Below, in pieces: positions 45,571 to 55,902 of a DNA stretch of 64,000 bases. Position 1 is the stretch's first letter; every line of letters starts with the position of its first letter. The notes beneath the pieces are model-generated. The model saw nothing but the letters and a program-made list of their open reading frames with translations. It made no database searches and was not told where the DNA came from. Position numbers and translations under genes: made by a program. Source of the DNA: Polyangia bacterium (GTDB taxonomy: Bacteria > Myxococcota_A > Polyangia > Fen-1088); NCBI GenBank assembly GCA_036268875.1, contig DATATI010000029.1, positions 124,001-188,000 of the forward strand, written 5' to 3'.

Positions 45571-46968
45571 TTAAGCCAGCTCGCGCGCGTCGGTGATCTT
45601 GCCGGTGACGGCGGCCGCCGCGGCGGTCAACGGGCTGGCCAGGAATGTTCGGCCGCCGGCGCCTTGCCGCCCTTCGAAGTTGCGGTTGCTGGTGCTGACG
45701 GCATATTGGCCAGGCTTCAATTGATCGCCGTTCATGGCGATGCACATCGAGCAACCGGCCTCGCGCCAGTCGGCGCCGGCGTCCTTGAACACGCGGTCGA
45801 GGCCCTCGGCCTCGGCCTGCAACTTGATCCGCTGCGACCCCGGCACGATCAGGACCCGCACGCCAGGAGCCACCTTGCGGCCACGGAACACCGTCGCCGC
45901 CGCCTGCAGATCCGACAGGCGCGAATTCGTGCAACTGCCGATGAAGACCACGTCCACCGCGTGCCCGAGCAGCGGCTGATTGGCGGTCAGGCCCATGTAG
46001 GCCAGCGCCTTTTCCATCGTCGCGTTCGCCGGCGCCGGCACCGACGCGCGAATGGACATGCCCATGCCCGGGTTGGTGCCGTAGGTGATCATTGGCTCCA
46101 GCGTGGCGGCGTCGAATTTCTCTTCGCGGTCGTACTTCGCCCCTTCGTCGCTGGGCAGCGCGCGCCAGGCAGCGACGGCCTTGTCCCACGCCGCGCCCTG
46201 GGGCACGCGGGGGCGGCCGGCCAGGTACTGAAACGTCACGTCGTCGGGGGCGATCATCCCGGCCCGGGCGCCGGCTTCGATCGACATGTTACAGACGGTC
46301 ATGCGCTCTTCCATCGACAGGGCGGCAATGGCCGAGCCGCGGTATTCGATGACGTGGCCGGTGCCGCCGCCGATGCCCAGGCGGGCGATCACCGCCAGGA
46401 TCAGATCCTTGGCCGTCACGCCGGGGCGCAATTTTCCTTCGACGGTGATGGCCAGCGTTTTTGGTTTCTGTTGCAGCAGACACTGCGAGGCCAGGACGTG
46501 CGACACCTCGCTGGTACCGATACCGAAGGCCAGTGCGCCGAACGCGCCGTGCGTGCTGGTGTGGCTGTCGCCGCAGACGATGATCTCACCCGGCTGAGTC
46601 ACGCCCAGCTCCGGGCCGATGACGTGCACGATGCCCTGCCCGGCGCTGCCCAGGGCGTGCAGCTCGATGCCGAAGTCGCGGCAGTTGGTCTCGAGCTGAC
46701 CGATCTGCGCCGCGGCCTGCGAATCGAGGATCGGAATCTTGCCGTCCTTGCCGCGCGGGGTGGTCGGCGTCGAGTGATCCATGGTGGCCACGGTGCGATC
46801 CGGACGGCGCACCTTGATGCCACGCTCGCGCAACACACTGAAGGCCTGGGGCGACGTCACCTCGTGAATCAGGTGCAGGTCGACGTACAGCACGGCGGGC
46901 GTGTCGGCGCTGGCCGGACGAACGACGTGGGCGTCCCAGATCTTCTCGAACAGCGTGCGGGGCTTCAT
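45571..46968 (-). CDS. leuC: 3-isopropylmalate dehydratase large subunit LeuC
   Basis: 465 aa, full length. It starts [12 protein letters not shown]. The three [4Fe-4S] Cys ligands are in [12 protein letters not shown] and [35 protein letters not shown] is the aconitase-family signature. It partners LeuD in leucine (and, with citramalate, isoleucine) synthesis. Start overlaps the cimA stop (ATGA). Confidence 0.96.
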   Translation of the reverse strand: MKPRTLFEKIWDAHVVRPASADTPAVLYVDLHLIHEVTSPQAFSVLRERGIKVRRPDRTVATMDHSTPTTPRGKDGKIPILDSQAAAQIGQLETNCRDFGIELHALGSAGQGIVHVIGPELGVTQPGEIIVCGDSHTSTHGAFGALAFGIGTSEVSHVLASQCLLQQKPKTLAITVEGKLRPGVTAKDLILAVIARLGIGGGTGHVIEYRGSAIAALSMEERMTVCNMSIEAGARAGMIAPDDVTFQYLAGRPRVPQGAAWDKAVAAWRALPSDEGAKYDREEKFDAATLEPMITYGTNPGMGMSIRASVPAPANATMEKALAYMGLTANQPLLGHAVDVVFIGSCTNSRLSDLQAAATVFRGRKVAPGVRVLIVPGSQRIKLQAEAEGLDRVFKDAGADWREAGCSMCIAMNGDQLKPGQYAVSTSNRNFEGRQGAGGRTFLASPLTAAAAAVTGKITDARELA

Positions 46969-48557
46969 GCGGGTTTTCTTGCTTCCTCTCGGGCCAGGGG
47001 TTGGGCGGCAAGCGCGCGCGAAAGCGGCAGCTCCAGCGCGTCGGCCAGGGCTTCGGCGCTGGCCTCGATGATGTTCTGAGAGACGCCGATGGTGCTCCAG
47101 CGTTCTTCGCCGCGCGCCGCTTCGATGAGGACGCGCGTCTTGGCGCCGGTGGCCGCTTCCGGGTCCAGAATGCGGACCTTGTAGTCGACCAGGTGCACTT
47201 CCTTCAAGAACGGATAGAAATTGTTCAGCGCCTTGTGAAACGCGCCGTCGAGCGCGTGCACCGGGCCTGACCCGTCGGCCACCGTGTGAACGACGTCATC
47301 GCCCACGCGCAGCTTGACCGTCGCCTCGGCGAACATGTCGTTGCCGCGGCGGCGCTCTGAAATAACCACGACGTCCAGCACCTCGAACGGCGCCAGGTAG
47401 CCGGGCTGGCTGCGACGGGCCAGCAATTCGAACGAGCCCTCGGCGGCTTCGAACTGGAAGCCTTGGCTCTCGAGATCTTTGATCCGTTCGAGCAGCGCCT
47501 TCTCGTTGCCCTTGGCGTCGACGCCCAGCTCGGCGGCGCGCACGCGCACGTTGCCGCGGCCGGAAAGCTCGGACACCACGATGTGGCGGCGGTTGCCCAC
47601 CCGCTCGGGCGGGATGTGCTCGTAGCTGGCGGTGACCTTCTCGACGGCGGCGACGTGCGCGCCGCCCTTGTGCGCGAAGGCCGAGACACCGACGTAAGGC
47701 GCGTGGGCGCGCGGCCGGATGTTGGCGATCTCGCTGATGGTACGCGACAGCTCGGTCAACCGAGCCAGATTCTCGTCGGGGACGCAGCGCCGATCCATCT
47801 TCAGCTGTAGCGCCGGGATGATCGAGATGAGGTTGGCGTTGCCACAGCGCTCGCCCCAGCCGTTGATGGTGCCTTGCACCTGCGTGCAGCCGGCTTCGAC
47901 GGCGGCCAACGCGTTGGCCACCGCCATGTCGCTGTCGTTGTGGGTGTGAATGCCGAGACGCGTGGGCACGGCGGCCTTCACCTGGCTGACCACGGTGGCG
48001 ATGAAGCTGGGCAAGCTGCCGCCGTTGGTGTCGCACATGGTGATCCAGTCCGCGCCAGCGTCGGCGGCGGCGCGACAAGCGGCGATGGCGTATTCGGGAT
48101 CGGCCCGGTAGCCATCGAAGAAGTGCTCGCAGTCGTAGACCACTTCCTTGCCGTTCTTTTTCAGAAAGGCGATCGAATCGGCGATCATCGCCAGGTTCTC
48201 CTCGGCGGTGGTGCCGAGGACCTTGGTGATGTGCAGCAGCCACGACTTGCCGAAGATGCAGACCACCGGCGTGCCGGCGTCGACGAGCGCCTTCATGTTG
48301 GGGTCGTCCTCGGCGCGGCTGCCAGCCTTGCGCGTGCTGCCGAAGGCGGTCAGCTTGGCGTGCTTCAGGTTCAACGTCCTGGCGCGCCGAAAAAACTCCA
48401 CGTCCTTGGGGTTCGATCCTGGATAGCCGCCTTCGATGAAGTGAATGCCAAAGGCGTCCAGCAGGCGCGAAATCTTCAGCTTGTCTTCAACCGACAGCGA
48501 CAGCCCTTCGCTTTGCGTGCCGTCGCGTAACGTGGTGTCGAACAGATGGATTTGCAT
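46965..48557 (-). CDS. cimA: Citramalate synthase (CimA-type)
   Basis: 530 aa. The TIM-barrel opens with [20 protein letters not shown]. The metal site is in [35 protein letters not shown] is typical of the CimA/LeuA family. The CimA rather than LeuA assignment rests on [17 protein letters not shown] and [11 protein letters not shown], which match the citramalate branch as I know it. A C-terminal LeuA-dimer-type allosteric domain covers about 400-515. It condenses pyruvate with acetyl-CoA to make citramalate for the threonine-independent isoleucine route. First gene of the operon; no leuB or leuA is in this window. Confidence 0.88.
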   Translation of the reverse strand: MQIHLFDTTLRDGTQSEGLSLSVEDKLKISRLLDAFGIHFIEGGYPGSNPKDVEFFRRARTLNLKHAKLTAFGSTRKAGSRAEDDPNMKALVDAGTPVVCIFGKSWLLHITKVLGTTAEENLAMIADSIAFLKKNGKEVVYDCEHFFDGYRADPEYAIAACRAAADAGADWITMCDTNGGSLPSFIATVVSQVKAAVPTRLGIHTHNDSDMAVANALAAVEAGCTQVQGTINGWGERCGNANLISIIPALQLKMDRRCVPDENLARLTELSRTISEIANIRPRAHAPYVGVSAFAHKGGAHVAAVEKVTASYEHIPPERVGNRRHIVVSELSGRGNVRVRAAELGVDAKGNEKALLERIKDLESQGFQFEAAEGSFELLARRSQPGYLAPFEVLDVVVISERRRGNDMFAEATVKLRVGDDVVHTVADGSGPVHALDGAFHKALNNFYPFLKEVHLVDYKVRILDPEAATGAKTRVLIEAARGEERWSTIGVSQNIIEASAEALADALELPLSRALAAQPLAREEARKPA

Positions 48558-48613
48558 GCGGGTCCGAGGCTGAAACGACGTAGCCTATGAAACTTGGGCC
48601 CTGATCTCCAGGT

Positions 48614-49342
48614 TCATTTTTCAGGGGTTTTCTTCACTGTGATATCGGGGGCGCGGCCGTAAAGCGGCACCGCGCTGCTGAGGTCATCCGCCTCGCCGCG
48701 TCGGCGGCGAACCAGGCCCAGGCGGCCGATGGAGATCGCGGTCGGGCCGGCGACAATGAGGCGGCGCCAACCGGCCGCCGCCGCTGCCAGCGACGCATCC
48801 AGCGCGCCGGCGTAGCGATCGGCGCCGTTGCCGGCGATGACCACGCGCTGGCTGTCTTTCACCGAAGGCGCCAGCGTCTGCCGCGCGGCCTCGGGCAGCA
48901 CCAGCGCGGGCCCGCCGACGGCGGCCACCAATTCGGCGCCGTCACGTCGATAAAGCCCGACGTGCACCGCGCCCTTGCCGCCGTCGATGCACGGCGCCGC
49001 CAGATCAACCTGCGCCGTCTCGGGCGACGAGAAAATATCCAGGGCCAGCGCCGCCAGCGACGACAGCAAGACCAGCGGCACCTCTGCCGGCATCGCCAGG
49101 CCCTTGGCCACCGCCAGGCCGACGCGCAGCCCGGTGAAGCTGCCGGGGCCGGCGCCGCAAGCGATCGCGCCCAAGGTCGACGGCGTGGCCCCGCACTCGG
49201 TCAGCGTTTCGTGACACAGGCGCAAAAGATTCGCCGAGTGCCGCGCGGCCGTCGCCTCGCGCGCTGCCAGCGGGCGGCCGTCTTCATCCAGGATCGCCAC
49301 CCGCGCCGTAGGCGTGGCGCTGTCGAGACAGAGGATCATCAT
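48614..49342 (-). CDS. tsaB: tRNA t6A biosynthesis protein TsaB
   Basis: 242 aa from ATG 49342 (an adjacent second ATG at 49339 is equally possible). The ASKHA fold starts ILCLDSATPTARVAILDEDG; GAGPGSFTGLRVGLAVAKGLA is the diagnostic TsaB motif. TsaB scaffolds TsaD and TsaE in making t6A at position 37 of ANN-decoding tRNAs. It lies 11 bp downstream of the rseP-like gene. Confidence 0.93.
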   Translation of the reverse strand: MMILCLDSATPTARVAILDEDGRPLAAREATAARHSANLLRLCHETLTECGATPSTLGAIACGAGPGSFTGLRVGLAVAKGLAMPAEVPLVLLSSLAALALDIFSSPETAQVDLAAPCIDGGKGAVHVGLYRRDGAELVAAVGGPALVLPEAARQTLAPSVKDSQRVVIAGNGADRYAGALDASLAAAAAGWRRLIVAGPTAISIGRLGLVRRRRGEADDLSSAVPLYGRAPDITVKKTPEK

Positions 49343-49353
49343 CGGGCGGGCTT

Positions 49354-51015
49354 TTACCGCGGCAGCAGATAACGAACCACGTCGTTGCGCAGGGCGAACA
49401 GCATCAACGTCGCCACCACCACCAGACCGACGTAAGAAGCGATCTCCCGCGCCCGCACCGACGGCGGCCGGCGCTTGAACAGCTCCAGCGTGAAGAAGAC
49501 CAGCAAACCACCGTCCAGGATCGGCACCGGCAAGAAATTCAGCAGACCGAGGTTGATGCTGATGAGGGCCATCAGCCACAGGTATTGATCGAAGCCCTGC
49601 TCGGCGGCCACGCCGGCCACGTAGCCGATCATGATCGGCCCGCCCAGCGTCGACAGCGGCACGTGCCCGCGCAGCAGCTCCACAAAGCCGTGGGTCATGG
49701 CCATGATGATCTGGCCGGTGCGTTCGAACGAATGCCCGACGGCGTAACCGAAGCGATTGTTGATCGGCACCGGCGCCTCGGTCTTCCAGGCCAGCCGGTT
49801 CAAGGCCCCGAAGATCAGGTGCTCTTCTTCCTGGCGATAGGCGTCCAGCTCCGAGCGGACCTCTTGCCGAAACGAGGCGTCGTGGCGGACGCCGCCCGGG
49901 GAGACCCAGGCGATGCGAAATTCGTGACTGGGGTTGGCGGCCATCTGCTGGCGCAGCAGATCCCAGTGCGGGACGGGCTGGCCGTCCAGCTCCAGGATTT
50001 GATCGCCGCGGCGGATGCCGATCTGGTCGGCAGGGCTGCCGGGCTCGACCGAGAAGACGAAAAGTTCGGCCGAAAGAATGCCGGTCTCATAGCGGTGGTG
50101 CCCGATGCCGTCGAAGATCGCCACCGGAATGACCACCGCCGAGGCCGGCTGCTGCACCTCGATGTGCGCGAACGGTACGGACGAATAGCCGCCGCGCAGA
50201 TACGTCAGGCGCAGCGGCGAGGCGCCGGTGTGCTCGACCGCCTTGCCGAACTCGGCCCAGGTGGCCACCGGTGTCCCGTTGACCGAGGTGACGAAGTCGA
50301 AGCTTTTCAAACCCGCCTGCGCCGCCGGCGAATTCGGATCCAGCACACCGATCTCGGGCAGGTGAAAGCGCGGCGAGACGCCGATCCAGCCGACGTTTTC
50401 CTTCATCCGCAGGGTGCCCACCCGTTCGATGCGCACCGGCGTGACGTCGCGCTCTTCCGATTCAGAGCCGCGGCGGATGCCAAAGCGCATGACCCGGCCG
50501 GTGCCGTCGGCGATGGTGCGTTCCAGCTCTTCCCAGTAGCGGATCTGTTTGCCGTCGACGGATTCCACCTTGTCGCCCGACAACAACCCGGCGCGCGCCG
50601 CTGGCAGATCGGGCAGCACGGTGCCGATGATCGGCGGCAGCAGCGTCCGCTGCCCGGCGTAGTGGACGAAATAAATGAACAGCGGCAGCAGCAGGTTGAA
50701 CACCGGCCCGGCTATCACGATGGTGTAGCGCTGCCACAGCGGTTTGGCGGCCAGGGCGCGCTGGCGATCAATGGGTGGGATGGCCTCGGTGGGATCCTCG
50801 CCGAGGAGGCGCACGTAGCCGCCCAGCGGAATCAACGACAGCCGATATTCGGTCTCGCCCCAGGTCAGCCCCAGCAGGCGCGGCCCGAAGCCCAGCGAGA
50901 AGCGCAACACCTTGACGTCGAACAAGCGGGCGAAGACGAAATGCCCCAGCTCGTGCACCAGGATCAGCACGCCCAGCAGGGCCACCACGGCGGCCGCCCA
51001 CAAAAGCAGGCTCAT
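49354..51015 (-). CDS. rseP: RseP-like site-2 membrane protease with three PDZ-like segments
   Basis: 553 aa, about 100 longer than E. coli RseP. TM1 contains the zinc site LVHELGHFVFAR. The third ligand is in NFLPVPILDGGLLVFF near the C-terminus. Between the membrane helices are three PDZ-like units: about 127-210 (AARAGLLSGDKVESVDG), 215-290 (SPAAQAGLKSFDFVTSVNG) and 300-375 (SPADQIGIRRGDQILELDG). The enzyme cuts anti-sigma factors or signal-peptide remnants inside the membrane. Substrate here unknown. Same strand as tsaB; divergent from the next gene. Confidence 0.93.
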   Translation of the reverse strand: MSLLLWAAAVVALLGVLILVHELGHFVFARLFDVKVLRFSLGFGPRLLGLTWGETEYRLSLIPLGGYVRLLGEDPTEAIPPIDRQRALAAKPLWQRYTIVIAGPVFNLLLPLFIYFVHYAGQRTLLPPIIGTVLPDLPAARAGLLSGDKVESVDGKQIRYWEELERTIADGTGRVMRFGIRRGSESEERDVTPVRIERVGTLRMKENVGWIGVSPRFHLPEIGVLDPNSPAAQAGLKSFDFVTSVNGTPVATWAEFGKAVEHTGASPLRLTYLRGGYSSVPFAHIEVQQPASAVVIPVAIFDGIGHHRYETGILSAELFVFSVEPGSPADQIGIRRGDQILELDGQPVPHWDLLRQQMAANPSHEFRIAWVSPGGVRHDASFRQEVRSELDAYRQEEEHLIFGALNRLAWKTEAPVPINNRFGYAVGHSFERTGQIIMAMTHGFVELLRGHVPLSTLGGPIMIGYVAGVAAEQGFDQYLWLMALISINLGLLNFLPVPILDGGLLVFFTLELFKRRPPSVRAREIASYVGLVVVATLMLFALRNDVVRYLLPR

Positions 51016-51073
51016 CGGGTTTTCATAGCACTTTGGCCGAAGACGCGCGCCTTCCGGTTACAATGACAGCGCC

Positions 51074-51841
51074 GTGAGAAAGCCCACCGCCACGCTGCCG
51101 CCCGATCACCCGGAGGTGGTGGCCGAGCGCCTGGCGGAGCTGGAACGGAAGATGGATCGCCTGCGCGCGCTGTACGAGAGCTTCTTCTCTGGCGCCGAGC
51201 GCCGACCGCCCAACACGCCTCGCCGCGAGATGAACCGCCTGATGCTGGAGACCCAGCAGCTTTCCATCCGCAACGTCGGCCTGCGCTTTCGTTTCCAGAC
51301 CCTGTCACAGCGCTGGACCCTCTACACCACCTACTGGAACCGCACCCTGCGCGAGATCGAGGCCGGCACCTACCGCCGGGATCTGGCCAAGGCCTCGCGC
51401 CGCCTGGCCCGCCGCGGAGAGCCCCTGACCGAGTCGGAGGTGGTGGCATTGGGGATCCCGCTGACGCGGGCCAAGGCTTTCGTCGAACGGCAAAATCGTT
51501 ACCTGATCCCACGCACCGACTTTGATTCCGAACGCACGGTCGCCGATGGAACGCCGCTGCCGCCCGCGCCGCTGCCGCGTGCGCCGCCGCCCGAAGTTCC
51601 CGGCCTCTCGGACGAGGACATCGCGGTTTTACACAAAAAATACAACGACGCGCTGAGCAGCCTGGCTGGCGAAGGCGACCAGAGCGAGCCCAAACGCCCG
51701 CCCATCAGCGCCGCCAAGTTGAAGGCCATGCTGGTGGCGCGCGTGCCGGCGATCTTGCAACAGCAAGGCGCGACCCGCGTCGCCTTCGACGTCGCCACCC
51801 GCGACGGCCGGGTGGTGTTGAAGGCCAAGCCCATCAAATGA
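51074..51841 (+). CDS. Myxobacterial hypothetical protein (MXAN_5187-like C-terminal region)
   Basis: 255 aa from GTG. The N-terminal 115 aa form a charged helical region (AERLAELERKMDRLRALYES, RRPPNTPRREMNRLMLETQQ). A Pro-rich linker is residues about 160-180. The C-terminal region (YNDALSSLAGEGDQSEPKRP ... VAFDVATRDGRVVLKAKPIK) resembles a domain I associate with M. xanthus MXAN_5187-type proteins; that link is from memory. There is no signal peptide. Function unknown. Convergent with the M16 pair. Confidence 0.75.
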   Translation: MRKPTATLPPDHPEVVAERLAELERKMDRLRALYESFFSGAERRPPNTPRREMNRLMLETQQLSIRNVGLRFRFQTLSQRWTLYTTYWNRTLREIEAGTYRRDLAKASRRLARRGEPLTESEVVALGIPLTRAKAFVERQNRYLIPRTDFDSERTVADGTPLPPAPLPRAPPPEVPGLSDEDIAVLHKKYNDALSSLAGEGDQSEPKRPPISAAKLKAMLVARVPAILQQQGATRVAFDVATRDGRVVLKAKPIK

Positions 51842-51848
51842 GCGCGCT

Positions 51849-53459
51849 CTACGGCGCCGGCTTGGCTGCCTTCCTCGCCTTGGCGCGCGCGGCGTAGCTT
51901 ACCGGCGACTTGAAGTCGATGCGTTCGTAGGGCAGGCCGGCCTTGGCGATCTGTGGTTCCACCTCGGCGCCGCGGCCGACGATCACCACCCACAGGTTGT
52001 CCGGATTCAGGAAGGTGGCGGCAGCGTCGCGGGCGTCCTTCAAGGTCACGCCGGCCATGCGCAACGGAAACTGGCGCACGTACGGCAAGCCCAGGCCGTG
52101 GAGATCGGCGGCGACGATGTTGGCCGCCACACCGTCGGCGGTCTGCAAGTTGAACGGATAGCTGCCGGCGTAAAAGCCCTTGGCCTTGGACAGCTCCAGC
52201 GGCGTCGGGCCGTCGCTTTTCATGCGGCGGATCTCCGCCACCGACGCGGTCAAGGCGTCCCACACCGACGCGTTCTTGGTCGACGCCTGGACCCGGAATG
52301 CGCCTTCGTACAGGCTGGCGCCGAATGACGATCCGATGCCGTAGGTCAGGGCGCGCTTGGCCCGGACCTCGGTCATCAGGCGCGACGAAAAGTCGGAGCC
52401 GCCCAGGACATAGTTCATCAGCGTCACCGCGTACCAGGCCGGATCAATGTGCTTGATGCCGCGGTGGCCGAAGATCAGCGTCGACTGCGTGAGGTCGGGG
52501 CGATCGACCAGCAGCACGCGGGTCATCTTCACGTCGGGGACCTTGAACACCGGACGCTCCGGCACCTCGGCGCGCTCCCAGCCACCGAAGGCTTTTTCCA
52601 GCTCGACGCGCAGCCGCACCGGATCCACGTCGCCGGCCACCGCCAGGATGGCGTTGTTGGGACGGAAGAAGGTCTTCCAGAAAACGACCAGTTGCTGTTG
52701 GGTGATCTTCTGGACGTCGTCGGGGGTCAGCACCCAGCCGTCGGGGTGCTTCTCGCCGAACAGCAGGTTGTCAAAGTGCTCGCTGGCCAGCTCCGACGGG
52801 TTGTCGTAACGACTGTTCAGCGCGGCCATCATCTGGTCGCGCACCTCGGGGAACTCGGCCTCGGGAAATGTCGGGCGCAGCAAGATGTCCGACAGTAGAT
52901 CAAGGCACAGCGCGGAATCGCGCGACAGCGCCGCGCAGCTGGCGCCGGAGCTTTCGCTGCCCGACTGGGTGTCCAGCGTGCCGCCTACGAAGTCGATGGC
53001 CCGGGCGATGGCGTCGGCGCTGCGCGTGCGCGTCCCCTTGCGCAGCATGCTGACGGTGAACGACGACACGCCCAGCGTGCTGGCCTTCTCCTCGTCATAG
53101 CCGCCGGCCTTGATGGCCATGCTGAAGCTGACCACCGGCAGGTCCGGGCGCGCCACCACCACCACCTCGAGGCCGTTGCGCATCTTCCAGCGGTCGACCT
53201 TGGGCAGCGTCAGCTCGGCCGCCTGCGGAGGCGGCGGCGACTGGATCAGATCCTTGCGATCGCGCCAGTAGGTCGGCAACAGCGCCGCCTTGGCCTCGGC
53301 GCGCCCGGGCGCCTTGGGCGCTGATTCGTAGGTCACCTCGATCGAGGCGGGATTGCCGGCCGGCCGCGCCGCCGGACCGCCGCAGGCACCAAGCGCGATG
53401 GCCGCCGTCAGAATCAACCCGCTGGCGCCCCCTGCGCGCCCTGCTCGCGTCGCCGTCAT
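51849..53459 (-). CDS. M16-family lipoprotein lacking the HxxEH zinc site
   Basis: 536 aa. The lipobox is ALGACG. Two M16 halves are visible (about 85-300 and 310-525). At the active-site position the family motif HFLEH is replaced by SFTVS (GVSSFTVSMLRKGT), so all three zinc-site positions are lost and this chain is catalytically dead. M16 enzymes often work as active/inactive pairs, such as mitochondrial processing peptidase. Its gene overlaps the active partner's stop (ATGA), which supports a heterodimer attached to the envelope. Confidence 0.9.
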   Translation of the reverse strand: MTATRAGRAGGASGLILTAAIALGACGGPAARPAGNPASIEVTYESAPKAPGRAEAKAALLPTYWRDRKDLIQSPPPPQAAELTLPKVDRWKMRNGLEVVVVARPDLPVVSFSMAIKAGGYDEEKASTLGVSSFTVSMLRKGTRTRSADAIARAIDFVGGTLDTQSGSESSGASCAALSRDSALCLDLLSDILLRPTFPEAEFPEVRDQMMAALNSRYDNPSELASEHFDNLLFGEKHPDGWVLTPDDVQKITQQQLVVFWKTFFRPNNAILAVAGDVDPVRLRVELEKAFGGWERAEVPERPVFKVPDVKMTRVLLVDRPDLTQSTLIFGHRGIKHIDPAWYAVTLMNYVLGGSDFSSRLMTEVRAKRALTYGIGSSFGASLYEGAFRVQASTKNASVWDALTASVAEIRRMKSDGPTPLELSKAKGFYAGSYPFNLQTADGVAANIVAADLHGLGLPYVRQFPLRMAGVTLKDARDAAATFLNPDNLWVVIVGRGAEVEPQIAKAGLPYERIDFKSPVSYAARAKARKAAKPAP

Positions 53460-54847
53460 TTGGATCCTCCCGGGACCACCGGCGCACTCAGCGGTCGCGG
53501 CTGCAGCGCCACGAAGGTCAGGTTGCTGTCGATCAAATACTTCGCCGCCACCCGCTGCACGTCCCTGGCGGTGACGGCCAGGTAGCGATTGGCGCCCTTC
53601 ACGAACTCGCGCCAGTCGCCGAAGACGTATTGAAACTGGCCCAGCTGCGTCGCCACGCCGTCGACGGTTTGCAGGCCAAAGATGAACCCGGCGGCCAGCT
53701 GGTTCTTCGCCTTTTCCAGCTCGTTGCTGCTGACCGGTTCGTTGCGCACGCGGGTGATCTCGTCCATCAGCGCGCGCCGCACCTTGGCCTGGTCGCGATC
53801 GGGAAGATGGGCCGCATAGACGATGAACAGCCCCGGCGCCTCCATGCCCTCGGCGACGCCGCCGGCGGCGATGGCCAGGTGATCCTTGCGCACCAGCCGC
53901 TGGTGCAGGCGCGACGATTCACCGTTGGAAAGGATCGCCGCCAGAACCTCCAGCGGCGCGCTGTCGCGATCGGCGGCCGACGGGATGTGATACCCGCCGA
54001 CCACCACCGGCACCTGCACCTCCAGCGACATGGTCTCGTTGCGGGGGGCGGTCTGGGGCGGTTCGCGCACGTAGGCGCGCGGCGGATCGGCGCCGCGAGC
54101 CAGGTGGCCAAAGTTTTCTTCCGCCAGCTTGCGCACCTCCGCCTCTTGCAGATCGCCGACGACGATCAGGGTGGCGTTGTTGGGCAGATAATAGGTGTCG
54201 TAAAACTGCTGGCAGTCGGCGGGCTGGACGTTCTCCAGATCTTCGATGGTGCCGACGGCGGTCCAGGCATACGGGTGCTTGGTGTAGGCCAGGGCACGAA
54301 ACCGTTCGATGGCCTTGCCGATGGGGTTGTTGTCGATGCGCAGGCGCTTTTCTTCCTCGACCACCTGCCGTTCCGAATCGATGGTGGCGGGGAACAGCTT
54401 CAGCGAGCGCATGCGTTCCGCTTCCAGCTGCATGGCGAAGCCGACGTACGCCGGCGGGACCGTGTCGTGGTAGGCGGTGATGTCCTCGGTGGTGAAGGCG
54501 TTGACCTGGCCGCCGATCTCTTTCAGCAGGCGGGCGTGATCTTCCGGCGGCACGTGTTCTGAACCCTTGAACATCATGTGCTCGAACATGTGGGCCACGC
54601 CGCGCACGCCGATGTGTTCGTCCTTGGAACCGACGTGATAGAAAACCTGCACGGTGGCGATGGGCGCCTGGTGATTGGCCAGGAACAGCACCTTGAGACC
54701 GTTGCCCAGCTCCCACGATTTGACGTCCAGCTGCGGGGCCGCCACCGTCTTGCGAGCAGCGGCGGCGCGCGCCGTCCGCGCTGGCCCTGCCGCCAGCGCC
54801 AGGCATCCGGCCAGGAACATAAAACCCAACCAGTGTCGATCGCGCAT
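53456..54847 (-). CDS. M16-family zinc peptidase, active subunit
   Basis: 463 aa. The signal peptide ends near RTARAAAAR. The zinc site HxxEH is intact in GVAHMFEHMMFKGSEHVPPE, and the downstream glutamate region is GGQVNAFTTEDITAYHDTVP. A second M16 domain (about 245-440) closes the clamshell. It is a periplasmic or secreted oligopeptidase and the likely catalytic partner of the inactive lipoprotein encoded next. First gene of the pair; divergent from the esterase. Confidence 0.92.
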   Translation of the reverse strand: MRDRHWLGFMFLAGCLALAAGPARTARAAAARKTVAAPQLDVKSWELGNGLKVLFLANHQAPIATVQVFYHVGSKDEHIGVRGVAHMFEHMMFKGSEHVPPEDHARLLKEIGGQVNAFTTEDITAYHDTVPPAYVGFAMQLEAERMRSLKLFPATIDSERQVVEEEKRLRIDNNPIGKAIERFRALAYTKHPYAWTAVGTIEDLENVQPADCQQFYDTYYLPNNATLIVVGDLQEAEVRKLAEENFGHLARGADPPRAYVREPPQTAPRNETMSLEVQVPVVVGGYHIPSAADRDSAPLEVLAAILSNGESSRLHQRLVRKDHLAIAAGGVAEGMEAPGLFIVYAAHLPDRDQAKVRRALMDEITRVRNEPVSSNELEKAKNQLAAGFIFGLQTVDGVATQLGQFQYVFGDWREFVKGANRYLAVTARDVQRVAAKYLIDSNLTFVALQPRPLSAPVVPGGSK

Positions 54848-54878
54848 CAGTGGGCGGGACTATGCCATAACTCCGGGT

Positions 54879-55895
54879 ATGCCCGGCCGCGTGCTGACCG
54901 AGATCGTCGACAGCGAAGTCCTGCGCGACAACGCCCTCCACGATCCGAACGCTCGCCGCGCCGCCATCTGGCTGCCGCCGTCGTACGATCGCCAGCCCGA
55001 CCGGCGTTACCCGGTCATCTACTGGCTGGCCGGATTCACCGGCACCGGCGAGATGCTGTTCCAGGGCAGCCCCTGGCAGCCGGGGTTGGGCGAGCGCCTG
55101 GATCGCCTGGTGGACACCGGCGCCATGGGCGAGGTCATCGTGGTCGCGCCCGATTGCTTCACCCGCCTGGGCGGCAGCCAGTACCTGGATTCGCCGGCCA
55201 CCGGCCGCTACGAAACCCACCTGACCAGCGAGCTGGTGCCGTACATCGACCATCGCTTCCGCACGCGGGCGGCGCGCGAAGGACGCGCGGTGGGCGGCAA
55301 ATCGTCGGGCGGGTACGGCGCGCTGGTGCTGGCCATGCGCCACCCGACGCTCTTCTGCGCGCTGGCCTGTCATTCAGGGGACGCCTACTTTGATCTGGCG
55401 GTCATCCCCGACATCGCCCGGACCGTGCGCACCCTGCGCAAACACGGCGGCGTCGAAGGATTCCTGGTCTATTTCGCCCACGCGGTCAGCAAAGGCCACG
55501 ACGACATCACCACCATCATGATGCTGGCCATGGGCGCCTGCTATTCACCCGACGCCAGTCGGCCGGCCGGCATCGCCCTGCCCTTCGATCTCGACACCGG
55601 CGAGCTTGACGAAGCCATCTGGCGGCGCTGGAAGGCGTGGGATCCGACGGAGATGGTGAAGGTCACCCCGCACGCCACGGCGCTGGCGCAGTTGAAGCTG
55701 TTGTTCATCGACGCCGGCACGCGCGACGAGTACGGTCTGGATCTGGGCGCGCGCATCCTGTGCCGGCGGCTGCGCGATCTGGGCATCGCCTTCGAACACC
55801 AGGAGTTCGACGACGGCCACCGCGGCATCCCCTATCGATACGACGTGTCCCTGCCCAAGCTGGCGGCGGCCATCGGCGCCACGCCGCCGCCGTGA
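54879..55895 (+). CDS. EstD/S-formylglutathione hydrolase-like esterase
   Basis: 338 aa from ATG 54879. Alpha/beta-hydrolase of the esterase-D fold: YPVIYWLAGFTGTGEMLFQG (oxyanion region), the nucleophile Ser in AVGGKSSGGYGALVLA, Asp in FIDAGTRDEYGLD and His in FDDGHRGIPYRYD. There is no signal peptide. It hydrolyses small esters; the physiological substrate is unknown. It lies 7 bp upstream of the RNA methyltransferase gene, so both are probably in one transcript. Confidence 0.9.
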   Translation: MPGRVLTEIVDSEVLRDNALHDPNARRAAIWLPPSYDRQPDRRYPVIYWLAGFTGTGEMLFQGSPWQPGLGERLDRLVDTGAMGEVIVVAPDCFTRLGGSQYLDSPATGRYETHLTSELVPYIDHRFRTRAAREGRAVGGKSSGGYGALVLAMRHPTLFCALACHSGDAYFDLAVIPDIARTVRTLRKHGGVEGFLVYFAHAVSKGHDDITTIMMLAMGACYSPDASRPAGIALPFDLDTGELDEAIWRRWKAWDPTEMVKVTPHATALAQLKLLFIDAGTRDEYGLDLGARILCRRLRDLGIAFEHQEFDDGHRGIPYRYDVSLPKLAAAIGATPPP

Positions 55896-55902
55896 GCGCG
55901 CA

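Noticed and set aside
48390-48430. GGTTCGATCCTGG resembling a tRNA T-loop
   Set aside because: It lies inside the cimA coding sequence and no acceptor, D or anticodon stem can be built around it.
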